Positions 43,561 through 55,918 of a stretch of DNA of 64,000 bases are shown piece by piece. Source of the stretch: Thinopyrum elongatum (Eukaryota; Streptophyta; Magnoliopsida; Poales; Poaceae); contig CM022302.1 of NCBI GenBank assembly GCA_011799875.1, forward strand, positions 304,431,048 through 304,495,047. The letters run 5' to 3'. The position numbers were made by a program, and so were the translations under genes. Numbering within the stretch: position 1 is the first letter of the stretch; every line of letters starts with the position of its first letter. A model generated the notes under the pieces. It made no database searches and had not been told where the DNA came from. It saw only the letters and a program-made list of their open reading frames with translations.

Positions 43561-46159
43561 TGAGGGAAGTGTGAATTGATTTGGTACGTTCATTATTACA
43601 CGTTAGGCTTGTCCCGAAATTTCAACCCGTGCCTTGTTATCGCGAAAATTTAGATATCGCTTTGTCTCTTTGTGCTCCGAAAACTCGCGCCTTGCTATCC
43701 CGAAATTACAACGCGCGTGAAAACTCCCTCAAGATGCCAAATCCTGACACGCGAAATCCCCGTTCTAACCCTGAGCCGAAAGGGCCGCTAGTTCAAATTG
43801 GTGGGGGTACTTTTGTAGAACACCCTACATTTTGGACAAGCGCGTCCCTAAGTCATGGTTCCCCCCTCCCGTCACCTCCTTTTCGCCATTCAAAAACCCA
43901 GGCCGCCATCACCTCTCTGCTCCAGCCGGGAAACCCCACCCTCCTCCTTCCGCCCCCCACCGCTGCCTGGCCATAGCCTCTTCCCCGACGACATCGTCCA
44001 CCGCAACAGCTCGACGTCCCTCATCCACATCCACTGCCCCGGATGAGGATCCGTCATCGATCTCGTCGTCCCGCCAGTTCAGCCACACCGTCGTCGATCC
44101 TCATACGAAGCCGAGGCCTACTCGGCACCACCAAAGAGGTTGTACACTCATCGCATTGCACCTTCTCCTTAACTCAACCTCCCAGCACAGCTGGTGGTCG
44201 ATCTCGCTCCCCCATGGCATGGCTATCTCGTAGTCGGTGCTGCCGGCGACATCTCGACGGCGGCTCTCCCCCAGTGTGAGGCTCCCTCGGCGGCGGCGGC
44301 CATACCAGCCGGAGCTGCTACTACTGCTTCAGCTCTCGCTCGCTCGCTCGCGCTGCTGCTTCTCCGGCTCTCGCTCGCTCATGCAGCTGCTCTGCTCTAC
44401 CTCTCTCGCTCGCTCGTGCTGCTGCTCTGCTCTTGCCCTCGCTCGTGTTGTTGATGCTGGTACACCGGCTGCTGCTGCTACATGAGTTACTGCTTTGGCT
44501 CTAGTTCGCGCTGCTGCTCTAGCTGCTATCTACTAGTGTCTTCCCTATCGATCGCCTGCTGATTTAGATCACTGTTTCTTTACTACTAGTGCTCGAGCGG
44601 CCTAAACTACATGTGAAGTGCTTCTCTACTACCAGTGCGTTAGTTTTGACAGTAACATCTAGATTCCACAGAAAATTTTAGTTTCGACAGTTAAGTTTAG
44701 AGTCAACAGTTTTTACCTCATCTGTTGGAGTCAGGTGTTTTTTGGTGATGTAAATTTTACATCTACCACTTTTTGGCAATGTATTTTACAACATCTATTG
44801 GAGATGCTATTAGAATCCCACTTGAGATTAACCATATCTGTCTTATACTGCTTCAGCCTCGATGTCTTACAGCTCGTCGGACTTGCTCCAATGACAGAAC
44901 CATCCATCATAACATAGCAGTACCCTGGATGCCGTCTACAGAAGCCTTAGATCTTCCTCCACACCTCCGACAGCCACCTCTACCGCAACTTCTTCAGCGA
45001 CCAACCCAATGATGCTGAGGTCAACATGGCTACGCCAAAGAGGTTGTACACTTGTCGCATCACTTATTACTCTACATTCATGTCGATCCATTAGGGCTAT
45101 TTTCGTTCAAAGGAAAAAGTGAAGGAAAAACATAGCAATAGGAAATTTTCCTATGGTGCTCTACCATTCAATTATTCATGCATTTGGTGGAAAGGAATGG
45201 AGCAAAACATCCACTTGGACCTACTTTTCAAAATCCTATGCATGAAAACAAGACTAAATGCATTAGTGGCAGAATAACATTGTAGCTGTACACATTTTCA
45301 TATGGTTTCACTTTAATTTGGCCATGTTCCTTTGCATTCCTCTGTTCTTCCAATTCCTGTGAACCAAACACCCAGGTTGACCAAAATCAGGTGTTTACAA
45401 ATACTTTGTTTCCCATGTGCATTCCTATCCTATTCCGATGTTTTTCCTATCCCTGCATTTTTAGAATCCTGCAAGCCAAAGGAGCCCTTACAGAATTACT
45501 TCAGTTACAGATAGGTGTCGAAGAAAACTTTTTGTGGTTTGTCCTGCTCCTGCCGCGACATCATCCACCTCACCTGAGCTGCTCCATCGACAAAAGCATC
45601 CACCCTACCAGACATCACGACTCTTGACCGTCTTTCACTGCCTCAGATCTCCTTCCCTGCTGTTGACACCCACCGCAACTGTATCACAATCATCGACTCA
45701 GCAGATGAACCTTAGGAGTACACGGGTCCACAAGAGAGATCGCACTCTTTTGTTTCTGCTTATGTTATGCATTGCTTAATATTACCTGCTACTTTATCGT
45801 CATGTTCACCTCTTAGACTCCAAGTCAGGTCCAAATTAATGTTCAATCTTGAGTTTTAAAATGCTTGTGGGGCACATATCAAGGCAGCAATGACTGGTAT
45901 CTTTATCTATTATCTGGTTCACCTAGGGTATGTCTATTGTTCATCTTGGGTGGGAAACAAACAGTAAAGAAATCATCATCTGTCTTTTTATTAAATTAAA
46001 GCTATCATCAGCCTGCTATCATTGTTTTTGGATCTATCCACTGGTTGTTACCATCACTCTAGATTTCTGCATGGTCTCCTTAAATAATCTCACTATATTT
46101 TTTCCGTATGCATGTCAGATATTGTACACAGTCAAGTTGAACATGTAGAGAAAAAGAGA
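43561..46159 (+). other. Upstream region of the TnpA-like gene, possible early exons
   Basis: GC-rich Pro/Ser/Ala-coding stretches at about 43830-44130, 44940-45045 and 45540-45780 look like degenerate 5' exons or leader; two of them share the sequence CCAAAGAGGTTGTACACT. A CTCGCTCGCTC / GCTGCTGCT microsatellite lies at 44320-44520. I cannot build a single frame across it. Confidence 0.3.
45094..45487. mobile_element. Tourist/Harbinger-type MITE, 394 bp
   Basis: Starts GGGCTATTTTCGTTCAAAGG and ends CTGCAAGCCAAAGGAGCCC, imperfect inverted termini of the GGGC...TTTGG type, with TTA on both sides (45091-45093, 45488-45490). Confidence 0.75.
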
Positions 46160-49100
46160 AGAATTTTGCGCGGCAATACAATGTCATGCAGACATCGCTC
46201 CATGGTGGGTGCAATGGCAAACCCTCCCCCCTCCTCCAGATTGTAATCCAGAGGAAGATATTTGTTCAGAGGCGGATTCAGACGGAGCTGACCACTCCTA
46301 TTTAACCCCCGAGGTGTTTGCTCTAAATTGGTATGATGATGTTGGTCATATCATGCATATGTTGCCTTGCAGAGCTTACTTTCAACATCATATATGTCAT
46401 CTGCTTAGTTTAGACATGTTCTGTAATACCACCTGTTTAGTTTCTATATCATATATGTGAACTATGCAATCTCATCTTTTTTAGCCAGCCATAACATATG
46501 TGAAATATGCAATGCCATCCTATTTAGCCAGGCATCATATATTTGAATTATACCTTGCCATTCCTTTTCTTCATTACATTTCCATTTGACGACAATGTTT
46601 GTACATTCAACTACTCTTCCTGTGAATCAGCCATTTGAGTGGGTGATGGAAAAATCTGGAGTGAAAACAAGGTCTTCGAGCAGACAGTGCTACCTGTCGA
46701 AGCAGATCTCTTGCTTGGTCCAGATAGCTCCTCAGAGATGGATTCAGAGACAGATGACCGGTCCTATTCCCCCACCGAGGTGTATGCTCTAACTTGGCAT
46801 GGTTACACTGCTCATATCATGCATATGGTGTCTTGCATTGCATAGTTTAGACATCATATACATAATATTCAACACTATGTTCTTAGTTCAGCCATCATAT
46901 ATGCGAATGCCATCTGCTTAGTATATAAATCACATATGTGAATTATATCATGCGATCATGATTACTTAGATAACATGTATGTGAATTATGTCATGTGAAC
47001 CTATTTACTAAAGACATCATATAATTATCTCATGCCATCATGTTTAGTTAGTCATCATATCTTTGAATTATGTCATGCTATGCTATCCAGTTTAGATAGA
47101 CATCATATATGTGAAATTATGTCATTCTATCCTTTTTAGTTATACAATATATATGTGAACTATTTCATGCCCTATTTTTTCCACACTATCTATTGCGTCT
47201 GTCTCTCATACAAGGTATGTACATTCAACTACTTTTCTTGTTTATCAGCCATTTGAATTGAAGGGGGTGATGGCAGTATCTAGCGGAGTAAAAACACGGT
47301 CTTCAAATAAAACAGTGCTACCTCTTGGTGGAGATAGCACCCCGGTTGTACATGCACAAGAACCATCCCTACCACACATAACCCAGACTCTCGCAGATTC
47401 TACCCCTACTCCGATGGACAGAGAACCAGCTTCACCCAATCTAACCCCAACCCCAGCAGATAGTAATCCTGTTCCAGTTGACACAGCACCATCTCCAACA
47501 CAGAGCTCCCAAACAACAGCAGTTAGTAAGGCAACTCCAGTGCCCAAAGCGCCAGGACTACCATGACAAACCCCAACTCCACCAGTTAGTACACCTATTC
47601 CTGTGGATGAAGCACAACCAGCCATTCGTAGTTTAGCATCTATCGCATTTGATGTTGTTAAATCCTATGTGTGTATCTTCCCGTCATGGAAATATTAAAC
47701 TGAAGATGAAGGAAAAAGCCAGTTGCAGGTGTTCGTCCATGAGTTATGTGTAAGTAATGTTATTCATGGCAATTACTTTGCTTTGTCCCATACATTCTAC
47801 CTGCATGCTGGTTATAATACAGCAAATGTTCCCATTTTTCTCTATAGAGAAGGACCAATTTGGAAACTCAGGATGAGGTAACCTGTGCTAATACCTCTGC
47901 TATCTTCAAGAATGCTTTGTGGCTGTATCGGAATTACCTAAAGAAAACATACTTCAATGGCAAGGAAACTCATCAAATTCCCTTACTTTCTCCTGAGACA
48001 CATTTACGGGACGATGACTGGGCACGCCTTGTTCTGTACTGGTCCGGAGGCAAGAATGTGGTAAGGTCTATGAGATCATTTTTTATTTTGAAGTACTATA
48101 TGCCTGCGTCTTACTGTACTCTATTCGTGTAGAATAAGTGCTTAAACCTGAAGAACAACTGTTCTCATTTAAGATTCCATTGCTATAGTGCATACTGCTT
48201 TGCCCTTGTATCACTGTATTTACTCATACAAACTTATTTTTAAATTGAAGGATCCAATCGAAACTCCAATGGCACAACAGGTATGTTTAAACATGTTTCT
48301 TTAACTAGTTTGCTCTTCTAAATTGCTCTGTTTATTTCAATTTCAATTGTGTATACAGTTGACTTCTCATATCATGCACATTGCTAGCATCACAACAGAG
48401 CCAATAGTGGTGTTGTACATGTATACCCGTGGTACCCATCTGAAATCTTGTTGTGTCGTGTAGTTTCCCACACTTGTATTCTTTCAATGCTGCTTTGTCT
48501 TGAACTGATATGATTTGAACCGTGTCTCTATTTTGATTTGGCAAGATAATGCAGTGACCACAGCACATAGATATATGTTTGTTTGATGCTTTTATTATGT
48601 ACTACTTCGCAATAGAAGACTTGGTAGTTTAATCCTGTCCACCTTACTACTGAACTGGTTCACCGAAATGAGTTTCATATACTACATGCTAAACTTGTTA
48701 TGTGTCTACTTATTTCTTCTTTTAGAATGCTGACAGAATATTGGGGAAGAGTACCTTATTAAGCAATGGTAAAGGAAGTAATGCATATAAGGTTCAGGAT
48801 AGTGAGACATCCTTGTTAGTCTCCAACAAAGCTGATCAAACAGCTAAGGAAAACTATCTTGAAGACAGTGAGACAACCCCAAAGTCCTGTCTTGATGTAA
48901 TGTTTGAGTTACTGGCCACTACCACCGGCACAAGCTCTTCGAACTCACTGTCTAAATTAGTTCGGTTTCTTGAGTCTCAACTACAAGCTGAAAGACATCG
49001 ATCAGCTATGTGGCAACAAGAAGCTAAAGGACTGAGGAAGTCCCTGGAGAATTCAGATGCATAATTTCTAGTGCAACAACAAGCGTTGGAGGATTTTAGC

Positions 49101-49175
49101 ACCAAATGGAAGAAAGCTAATAAGCTTGCTAAGCTTATTGCCAGCATGGTGGATACCCAGGATAACATTTCTTGA
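46160..49175 (+). pseudogene. TnpA-like gene of CACTA-B (Transposase_24 type), broken
   Basis: Late exons join in phase 0: 47249-47749, 47848-48060, 48251-48280 and 48726-49175. Exon 47848-48060 carries AIFKNALWLYRNYLKKTYF and W..LV.YW (DDDWARLVLYWSGG), the pattern of the plant En/Spm-associated PF03004 family. The last exon ends in a coiled coil (LVRFLESQLQAERHRSAMWQ). Earlier exons at about 46165-46345 and 46630-46790 are tandem relatives of each other. In-frame stops at 47564 (TGA), 47696 (TAA) and 49062 (TAA) inactivate it; the original stop is at 49173-49175. In CACTA systems TnpA-type proteins bind subterminal repeats and help transposition. Its position next to the right-end repeats fits that role. 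Confidence 0.6.
46380..47190. repeat. Degenerate 45-50 bp repeat CATCATATATGTGAATTATGTCATGC
   Basis: At least ten loose copies of CATATATGTGAATTATG(T)CATGC in two blocks (46380-46570 and 46850-47190) that lie in introns flanking the duplicated exons. Confidence 0.6.
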
Positions 49176-49439
49176 GCTCTTCTGAAGTTGTTTCAGTTAT
49201 GGACTTGTTTTGCTGCCACGTTTATTTGCACTGGTCGCCAATTTAGACATCCAGTGTATGTAATATGCTGATTTTGTTCCCTATATTTGCACTAGTGGCG
49301 AACTTTGATGCCCAGTGGATGTAATATGTGTAATAGCCGTAATAGCCTAGTGTAAGTTGCTTGCTTATTTATTTCCTTATTGTCTTGTTTATTTGTTTGG
49401 TTGTAGTCACTGCAGTTCTTTTTCCGCGGTTTGCTAGTG

Positions 49440-50762
49440 GCCACAATAAAATATATTTTAGAACTAGGCCACAATAACCATGGGCAGCATACGGACCGTT
49501 GTAACCATGGTCCCGCTACCTGTTGTAGTGACCATCGGCCGTAGGATCCATGGGCCTTCTACAGGCCGTAGAATCAATGGGCCTTCTACGGGCCGTAGAA
49601 TCAAGGGCCTTCTATGGGATGTATGATCGATTGGCCAAACATGGGCCATACTATTCATGGACCAATAACGGACTGCAATATGGGCCATAAATGGGCTAGA
49701 GTCGAAATCATCAGTTTATGGCCTGAGCATAACGGGCCGTTAATAGGCCGATATGTATAACAGGCTTAATTCTATTGACAGGCATAACAGGTCGTTAATG
49801 GGCCGTATTTGATGACGCTATGAAAACAGCCCAACGGATTAACGAGCTGACTGTAATGATGGACTGAATTTGGCCCACAAGCGGAACAGGCCAGTAATGG
49901 ACCGTAAGTAATCGAATGCTGGAAATGAGCCCAAGAATAAATTGGCCCTTAGAAGGCCAAATGATAACACGGGCTGGAAACAGCCCAATGGAATAATGGG
50001 CTGTTAATGGGTATAAAGCGATACACTGTTCATTTTGGGCCAGTTTCACCATGTGCCTTTAATGGGCCCGGAGTTACAAAGGTCCTCATATGGGCTGAAA
50101 GACGTCATGGGCCATATATGGGCCCAAAATTACAATGGGCTGGAATCATATTGGACGGCCTAGATGATGCTACTGGGCCTAATTCGGATAGGCCATAATG
50201 GGTCATGAGTTAGCGGGCTGTAAATGGGCTATATACGAACAGGCCGTTAACAGACTTTTCATGGGCCGGCCCTCTTCCTTTTAACCAAGTCAAACGGGCC
50301 AGCCATTTGACCTGAATGGGCTACTGTTGGGCCGAGCCACGTGTCGACGTATCATAGGCGTGTCCCGTCCATTCGCTGGATGACATCTGTCCCGACGCGG
50401 AGCTGACACGTGGTTCCTCCGGCGAATGAGAATTTTACACGTGGAAAATCCCCATTGGTTTGGGCTGTTAACGGGTTATCGGATCCAAACTGGAACCCGA
50501 TAGCTTAACGACGACCCATTACGGTGGATGCCACCTGTCAGTTACCCTTGACGAAAACACTTCCATGACGCACCATTTATCGTCATGGAAGTGGACACAT
50601 TGGTGATGATAATTTTGGTATTGTCATGGAACACTTCTACGACAGCACAGGTATGACTATCTTGATTCTGTCATAAAATTGTCATGGATGTACATGCATG
50701 ACAGAAACAGTGACCTACTGTGAAAAACACGTCTCATCATGGAAGTGGTTTTTTTTGTAGTG
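49440..50762 (+). repeat. Right subterminal repeats and TIR of CACTA-B
   Basis: Dozens of TGGGCC, GGGCCGT and ATGGGCC motifs with both orientations between about 49470 and 50520, then the terminal block with CATGACAGAAAC and the TIR TTTTTTTTGTAGTG ending at 50762. Such dense motif clusters are the binding platform for TnpA in CACTA elements. Confidence 0.75.
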
Positions 50763-51600
50763 ATGAGACGCAGCGATATGTCATCTGTGAGTCTCCAGTA
50801 CAACATACGTTCTATGTCCTAAGACCGGAGCTGGTGCATGCACTCAATATGGTGACAGACCTGCTTTGGGCTGACCAAACGCTACTCCGTGACTGGGTAG
50901 TTACAAAGGTAGGTTTCGGGCTTGTCCAGACCCATGCTGCGAGACATGGTCAAGCAAGATGGGATTTGCCCCTCCGATCAGGAGAGATATACTCTGGGCC
51001 CCTCATGTGGTCCGACCAATATAAGCATGGCCATGTGATTAGGATTATGAGATAATCCGATTTGTGGTCAGCATCACTGGAACGAGAAAGAGGTTGGGCT
51101 AGCACAAGGATGACAGACTCGACTTGAGCCCGACAACATATATTGTGTGGCAAAGGGAATAGAACTGTGATGTACAGGTTCGCCTAACCAGCTTCATCGG
51201 ACACTTGGAGTCGGCACACTTTGCTATAGGCCACTATCGACTAGCCGAGTCGGATGTGATCCGACTCACGACCAAGTGAACGAGAACCTAAGGGGTCGCG
51301 TGCTGAAGGGAAGGAACCTCTAAGGTCGGATCCAACTCCACGAGTCAGGTGTGATCCTACTCGGACTCGGATCTAGGCTGAATAGACTTTGGGCTTTAGG
51401 ATCCGTGTGAGGCCCAAGTGTTGAGCCCATGACGGATGCCTATATAAAGTTGAGGTGCGACACACTCATTTGGTTGATCACTTTGGCGCTGTCACTAGGG
51501 TTTGCATGTGTTGTGAATAGCCACCTTCACTCGTCGCCGACTGTGTGATCGGACCTAGCAGTCCGCCAAAGAAGTTTATCATTTTGGAGCTATCAAGATA
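50763..51600 (+). repeat. Copia LTR, right half
   Basis: Continues the LTR split by CACTA-B (ATG then AGACGCAGCGATATGTCAT, GTACAACATACGTTCTATGT, GGTGCATGCACTC), with a TATATAAAG box at 51441. The right end is not clear. No Copia gag-pol follows, so it is a solo or truncated LTR. Confidence 0.6.
51441..51449 (+). promoter_or_regulatory. TATA box of the Copia LTR
   Basis: TATATAAAG, followed about 90 bp later by GTCACTAGGG. Confidence 0.5.
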
Positions 51601-52543
51601 AACAACGCCAAAGGCACCAATCCGAAGGTGGTTAATGAGCAAAGAATTAAACATTATATCTCATGTACGCCCATTAATGTTGAAACTAATATTATCCAAA
51701 CCATGGCACCGGAGGAGCACATAAGGGAAACCTTCTGGAACACTCTAGAACCCTAAAAAAGGGGTAGGTATGTGGTACGGTAAGTAAACCGACTCCAAAA
51801 GTTCCATAAAAGTACTTTCTGTCTGTTTTGGAATATTTAAATAATTAGGAAAATAGTAAACAGTCTGAAAAGTGCATGAGGGAGCGGCAAGCCCGAGGGG
51901 CGTGCCATACCCCCTGGCACGCCTCCCAAGCTTGTGACCCCCTCGTGGACTTTCCCGACTCCATTTTCTTCCAAGTGACTTGTCCTGGATGACAAAAAAT
52001 CATTATATATACTTCCCGATGTTTTGACCACCGTATCATAGAGATATCCTCTGTTCTTGTTTCGTGCTATTTTCTGACAGATCTAGATCCCCATGGCTCT
52101 GCAAAGGCTCCGTACCAAGCACCGGATAGTGCAACCATCGTCGGGCAAACGCCCCTATAGTGAGGTTTACTACGAGTGGTCGTCCGGAGATGAGGACACA
52201 GGTAAGGAGGACAAGGTCGGAGAAGTTGCAGGAATCCAGGCCCAAGAGGGAGGGAAAGCCATGCCCATGGAGGAAACCAAAGAGAAGGGAGATATCCTTC
52301 AACCCTTCTATGATCATCTCTCAAAACCCTAAGTTTCTTTGAAACAATTTGCGCATAGAATACATCTCTCACTCGCAGAGTTATTTTGTTGGAAGAGGAG
52401 AACATTGCCCTTCGGAGTATCAACCGTAAACTGGAGTATCTACTAAGGCTGAAGGACAAGCCTACTACTTCATCATCACAACCATCGCCAAATAAGGAGA
52501 CTTGAGTACACGGGTATGGGCACTCCCCTTGGCTTGTGCCAAG
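51601..52543 (+). mobile_element. Athila-like Gypsy fragment with short ORF
   Basis: LTR-like DNA (CCTTCTGGAACACTCTAGAA, CCATACCCCCTGGCACGCC) leads to an ATG at 52093 with a 79-codon frame (MALQRLRTKHRIVQPSSG..., Lys/Glu-rich) ending at 52332. The stretch ends GGCACTCCCCTTGGCTTGTG just before the next LTR. This combination is seen in non-autonomous Athila-like wheat elements; the assignment is tentative. Confidence 0.4.
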
Positions 52544-53443
52544 TGATACGTCTCCAATGTATCTATAATTTTTTATTGTTCCATGCTATTATATTATCCA
52601 TCTTGGATGTTTTATATGCATTATTATGCTATTTTATATCATTTTTTGGGACTAACCTATTAACCTAGTGCCCAGTGCCTAGTGCCCAGTGAAAGTCAAT
52701 ACTAAACGGAGTCCAAACGGAATGAAACTTTTTGACAACTTTTCTTGGACAAGAAGACACCCACGAAGCTTCGAGAGGAGGCCAGAAGAGCTACGGGTGG
52801 GCCACAAGCTCACCAGGTGCGCCCTAGGGGGGCGCCCTGCAAGCTTCTGGGCCTCCTGTAGCCCCTCTAACCCTAATCTCAGCTCCATAAATACCCAAAT
52901 ATTCCCTGTATACCGGAGGGCACACCAAAAAAATACTTTTCCGCCACCGCAAGCTTCTGTTCTCGTGAGATCCCATCTTGGGGCCTTTTCCGGTACTCTG
53001 CCGGAGGGGGATTAGATCATGGAGGGCCTCTACACCAACCTTGTTGCCCTTCTGATGATGTGTGAGTAGTTTACCACAGACCTACGTGTCCATAGCTAGT
53101 AGCTAGATGGCTTCTTCTCTCTCTTTGATCATCAATACAATATTCTCCTCGATGTTCTTGGAGTTCTATTCGATGTAATCTTCTTTTGCGGTGCTTTTGT
53201 TGAGATCTGATGAATTGTGGATTTATGATCAAATTATCTATGAATATTATTTGAGTCTTCTCTGAACTCTTTTATGCATGATTAAGATAGCTTTGTATTT
53301 CTCTCAGATCTATTGATTTGGTTTGGCCAACTAGATTGATCTATCTTGCAATGGGAGAGGTGCTTTGTTTTGGGTTCAATCTTGCGGTGTCCTCACCCAG
53401 TGACAGAAGGGGTAGCAAGACACGTATTTGTATTGTTTCCATT
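52544..53443 (+). repeat. Sabrina-like LTR, 5' portion
   Basis: TGATACGTCTCCAATGTATC start; aligns with 9231-10056 and 18088-18380 but lacks the MITE and RLX-1. It is cut at 53443 by an inverted Tat LTR (preceding bases CCATT). Confidence 0.85.
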
Positions 53444-54387
53444 TGTCGTGGGTGAACACGATCACCTATGGGGCCAAGGGCCCCTTGTGGTTCGGCAGGG
53501 GGAGATCACGTTGCACAAAGAGCGGAGGCCATGAGGCAGCACGATGACGAGACTCTGGTGGTTTTTACCCAGGTTAGGGCCACTGAGAAGCATAAAACCC
53601 GACTCCTGCTTTGGTGGATTGGATGGAGGAACACGACGACACGCAGCGCTCAAACCCGGCAAGGTTGCCTCTGGGAGAGCTGCTACGTGAGTACAAGTGT
53701 GTGAGGGTCCGAATCCTTCTCTAGGTTGCCTTGGACCTCCTCTTATAGCTCAAGGGGTAACCATTATCTTGTGATTAGATAGCCGACAGTGCTATCATAC
53801 CAAACTCTGGCACTTAGGACAAAATGCCATAAATGCTACCTTAGGTGGCGTGGGGGGGTGCATCCCCGGCAAGCTTATATCGCCGCTTAACCAACTTCTG
53901 CTTATCATCTTGACACGCCCCTGAACGGGTATCAAATGGGTGTGATATGTCTTCCAGCAAACCGCCATGTGCTTAGTGAGGGCCACTTAATTGCCTGGGG
54001 GGCTCGACACCGCATCAATAAGTGACTGGTGTCGTGGTGCGGTGGAGCGGTGGTAACTGGCATGTGCCTGTCGGGGGCAGGGCTTGCCACACCTTCTTGG
54101 AGGGGTGCGCACTTCGGTCTCCGGCCGCCCCGGAGACGCGGCTGGCGCGGTTTGATCTTGCTTTTATCTACTGCATCGACCCTGCCGGCCTCATCTGACT
54201 AGCAGGGGATATTTCCTTGGAACCTTTGTCTTGCATGTTGGCTTGGTCTTCTTGATGCGCTCTTTGATCTCATGAAGAGCGGCTTCTCTGGCTCGGCCTT
54301 GCATTACACGTTGGTCCTGGATGTATGATCATCAGCACGCCTGTGTATGAGTTCGGTCAACAAACGCAGATGTTCATTGCACCGACA
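53444..54387 (-). repeat. Inverted Tat-family LTR
   Basis: Reverse complement of the Tat-B LTR type: TGTCGTGGGT at 53444, CACCGACA at 54387, with GGTTTTTACCCAGGTTAGGG and CCTGCTTTGGTGGATTG landmarks. 944 bp. Immediately outside is a purine-rich tract on the minus strand (CCGGGGGCTCC then TGTCGG), so this is a 3' LTR of a minus-strand element. Confidence 0.75.
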
Positions 54388-54904
54388 GGAGCCCCCGGGC
54401 CTGGCCCATACGTGCCACCAGGCATCGTTGGGGTAGGCCCCAACAAATACACAGGCGGACACTTCGACCATGCCGCAGCGGGATCCATGTCATCCTAGAT
54501 ATTTTCTTTGCTTCTTCATTAACTTGGTATTGAATGAATTCCCGGTTTCCCCGCGAGTCGTGCGATGTCGAACGTCGTGGGGCTACCCACATAAAGGGCC
54601 AGGGGATGCCCACGTTCGTGGGAAGTTAATTGAAGTGTCCCTGCATGACCCTGGGGGAGGAGGAGGTAACTGCCATTTTACTCCCTCCACCATGCGTGTT
54701 GTTTCCGCCACGTACGCTGCATGCATTGTGCAGGGTAGGTAACGGATGCGTAGGGCACGGGAATGAGTGCTATGGCAGAAAGCACGGTGCCACGGATTGG
54801 CGTAGGAGGGTGGTTGTCGAATCTGGATGCTGTCAGTGGCGCAGGCGAACCAGATAGGCGAAGTGGGGCGGTTGCCTCCTGGGTGGTGAGGAGCCAGCCC
54901 CTGT
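54388..54904 (-). mobile_element. 3' internal fragment of the inverted Tat element
   Basis: About 517 bp between the inverted LTR and the forward Tat-B LTR. It includes the polypurine tract at 54388-54398. No coding region is supported. Confidence 0.45.
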
Positions 54905-55817
54905 GTCGGTGCAACAAACCTTCGCGTATGTTGCCTAGACTGTACATAGGTGCAACAGCAAAGATATAACAACACCAAGTTTTCAAGACAAGACCAACCC
55001 GGAGAGATAGCTCTTTGAGGAATCAAAGGGCAGATCAAGAAGACCAAGACAAGCCAAGATAACAAGATGCCACTAAGGAAAGACCTCCCTTGCCGGGCAG
55101 GCGAGCCCGGTCAGGTCGAGGCCACACCAAGGGCAAGTCCGAAGATCCCCCCCCCCCACCCCGGCAGGCTTGCCGGGGCCGCCAAGACTCCATCGCTCGA
55201 TCGCACAGCGATGCAAGTCACTTATCAATGCAGTGTCGAGCCCCCAAGTGATTAAGTTGCTGTCATTTGGCACGTGGCAGCCATTTGGAAGGGAGATTCC
55301 CTCCATATGACACCCGTCTAGAGGCATGTCATGCAGACAGGTGGAAGATGGTTAAGCGGTGCGGCAGGCTTACCGGGCTGCATCCACAACGTGACACCTA
55401 GCAGTGCATTTAATGCACTTTGTCCTAACTGCTAGACTTAGGTATGATAGCACTGTTGGCTATCTTATCAGTAGATAATGAATGTTTGACCACTGTGGTA
55501 ACCCCTTAGCCTATAAAAGGAGGGCCATGGCAACCTAAGAAAGGATTCGAACCTTTGTACACTCATACACGCGTAGCTGCTCTCCCCGAGGCGACCTTGC
55601 TGGGCTAGAGCGCCGCGCGACCACCTCGGTCCTCTCTTCAATCCACCAAAGCAGGAGTAGGGTTTTATGCTTCACAGCGGCCCGAACCTGGGTAAAAACC
55701 ACCAGCATCACCTCTGTCGTGCGGTCCCATGGCCTCCGCTCTTTGTGCAAAGTGATAACCCCCTGCCGAACCACAAGGGGCCGATGGTCTCATAGGTGAT
55801 CGTGTTCCACCGCGACA
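54905..55817 (+). repeat. Tat-B 5' LTR
   Basis: TGTCGGTGCAAC start, CCGCGACA end, 913 bp. Includes TATAAAAGG at 55512 and a 12-base C run near 55150. Confidence 0.75.
55512..55520 (+). promoter_or_regulatory. TATA box in Tat-B LTR
   Basis: TATAAAAGG within CCTTAGCCTATAAAAGGAGG, as in Tat-A. Confidence 0.6.
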
Positions 55818-55819
55818 TC

Positions 55820-55842
55820 TTTAGTGCGCCAGGTAGGGGGAG
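55820..55842 (+). promoter_or_regulatory. Tat-B primer binding region
   Basis: TTTAGTGCGCCAGGTAGGGG two bases after the LTR end. Confidence 0.6.
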
Positions 55843-55918
55843 CGCTTGCGTGAACCCGAGGTTGTGAACAGCGCGTCAATCTTCATCATCATCTTCTTCA
55901 TCATTAGCCTCATCATCC

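Larger units (their letters stand above)
19869..50762 (+). mobile_element. CACTA-B: CACTA transposon locus, 30.9 kb with nested insertions
   Basis: Left terminus CACTACAGAAAAAAGACACA at 19869; right terminus TTTTTTTTGTAGTG ending at 50762. The 3-bp flanks are both ATG (19866-19868 and 50763-50765), and the flanking DNA on both sides belongs to one Copia LTR, so these are the two ends of one insertion. Nested inside are Tat-A, CACTA-C and two MITEs. A decayed TnpA-like gene lies near the right end; TNP2 was not recognised. Only the terminal few bases match closely between the two ends, as is usual for CACTA elements with dissimilar subterminal regions. Confidence 0.75.

Noticed and set aside
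54001..54009. TCGACA at 54009 and TGTCGAG at 55228 as LTR borders
   Set aside because: Similar sequence continues past these points in both copies; the outer TGTCGGTGCAA sites at 54387 and 54905 fit the TGTCGG start of the Tat-A LTR and a polypurine tract.
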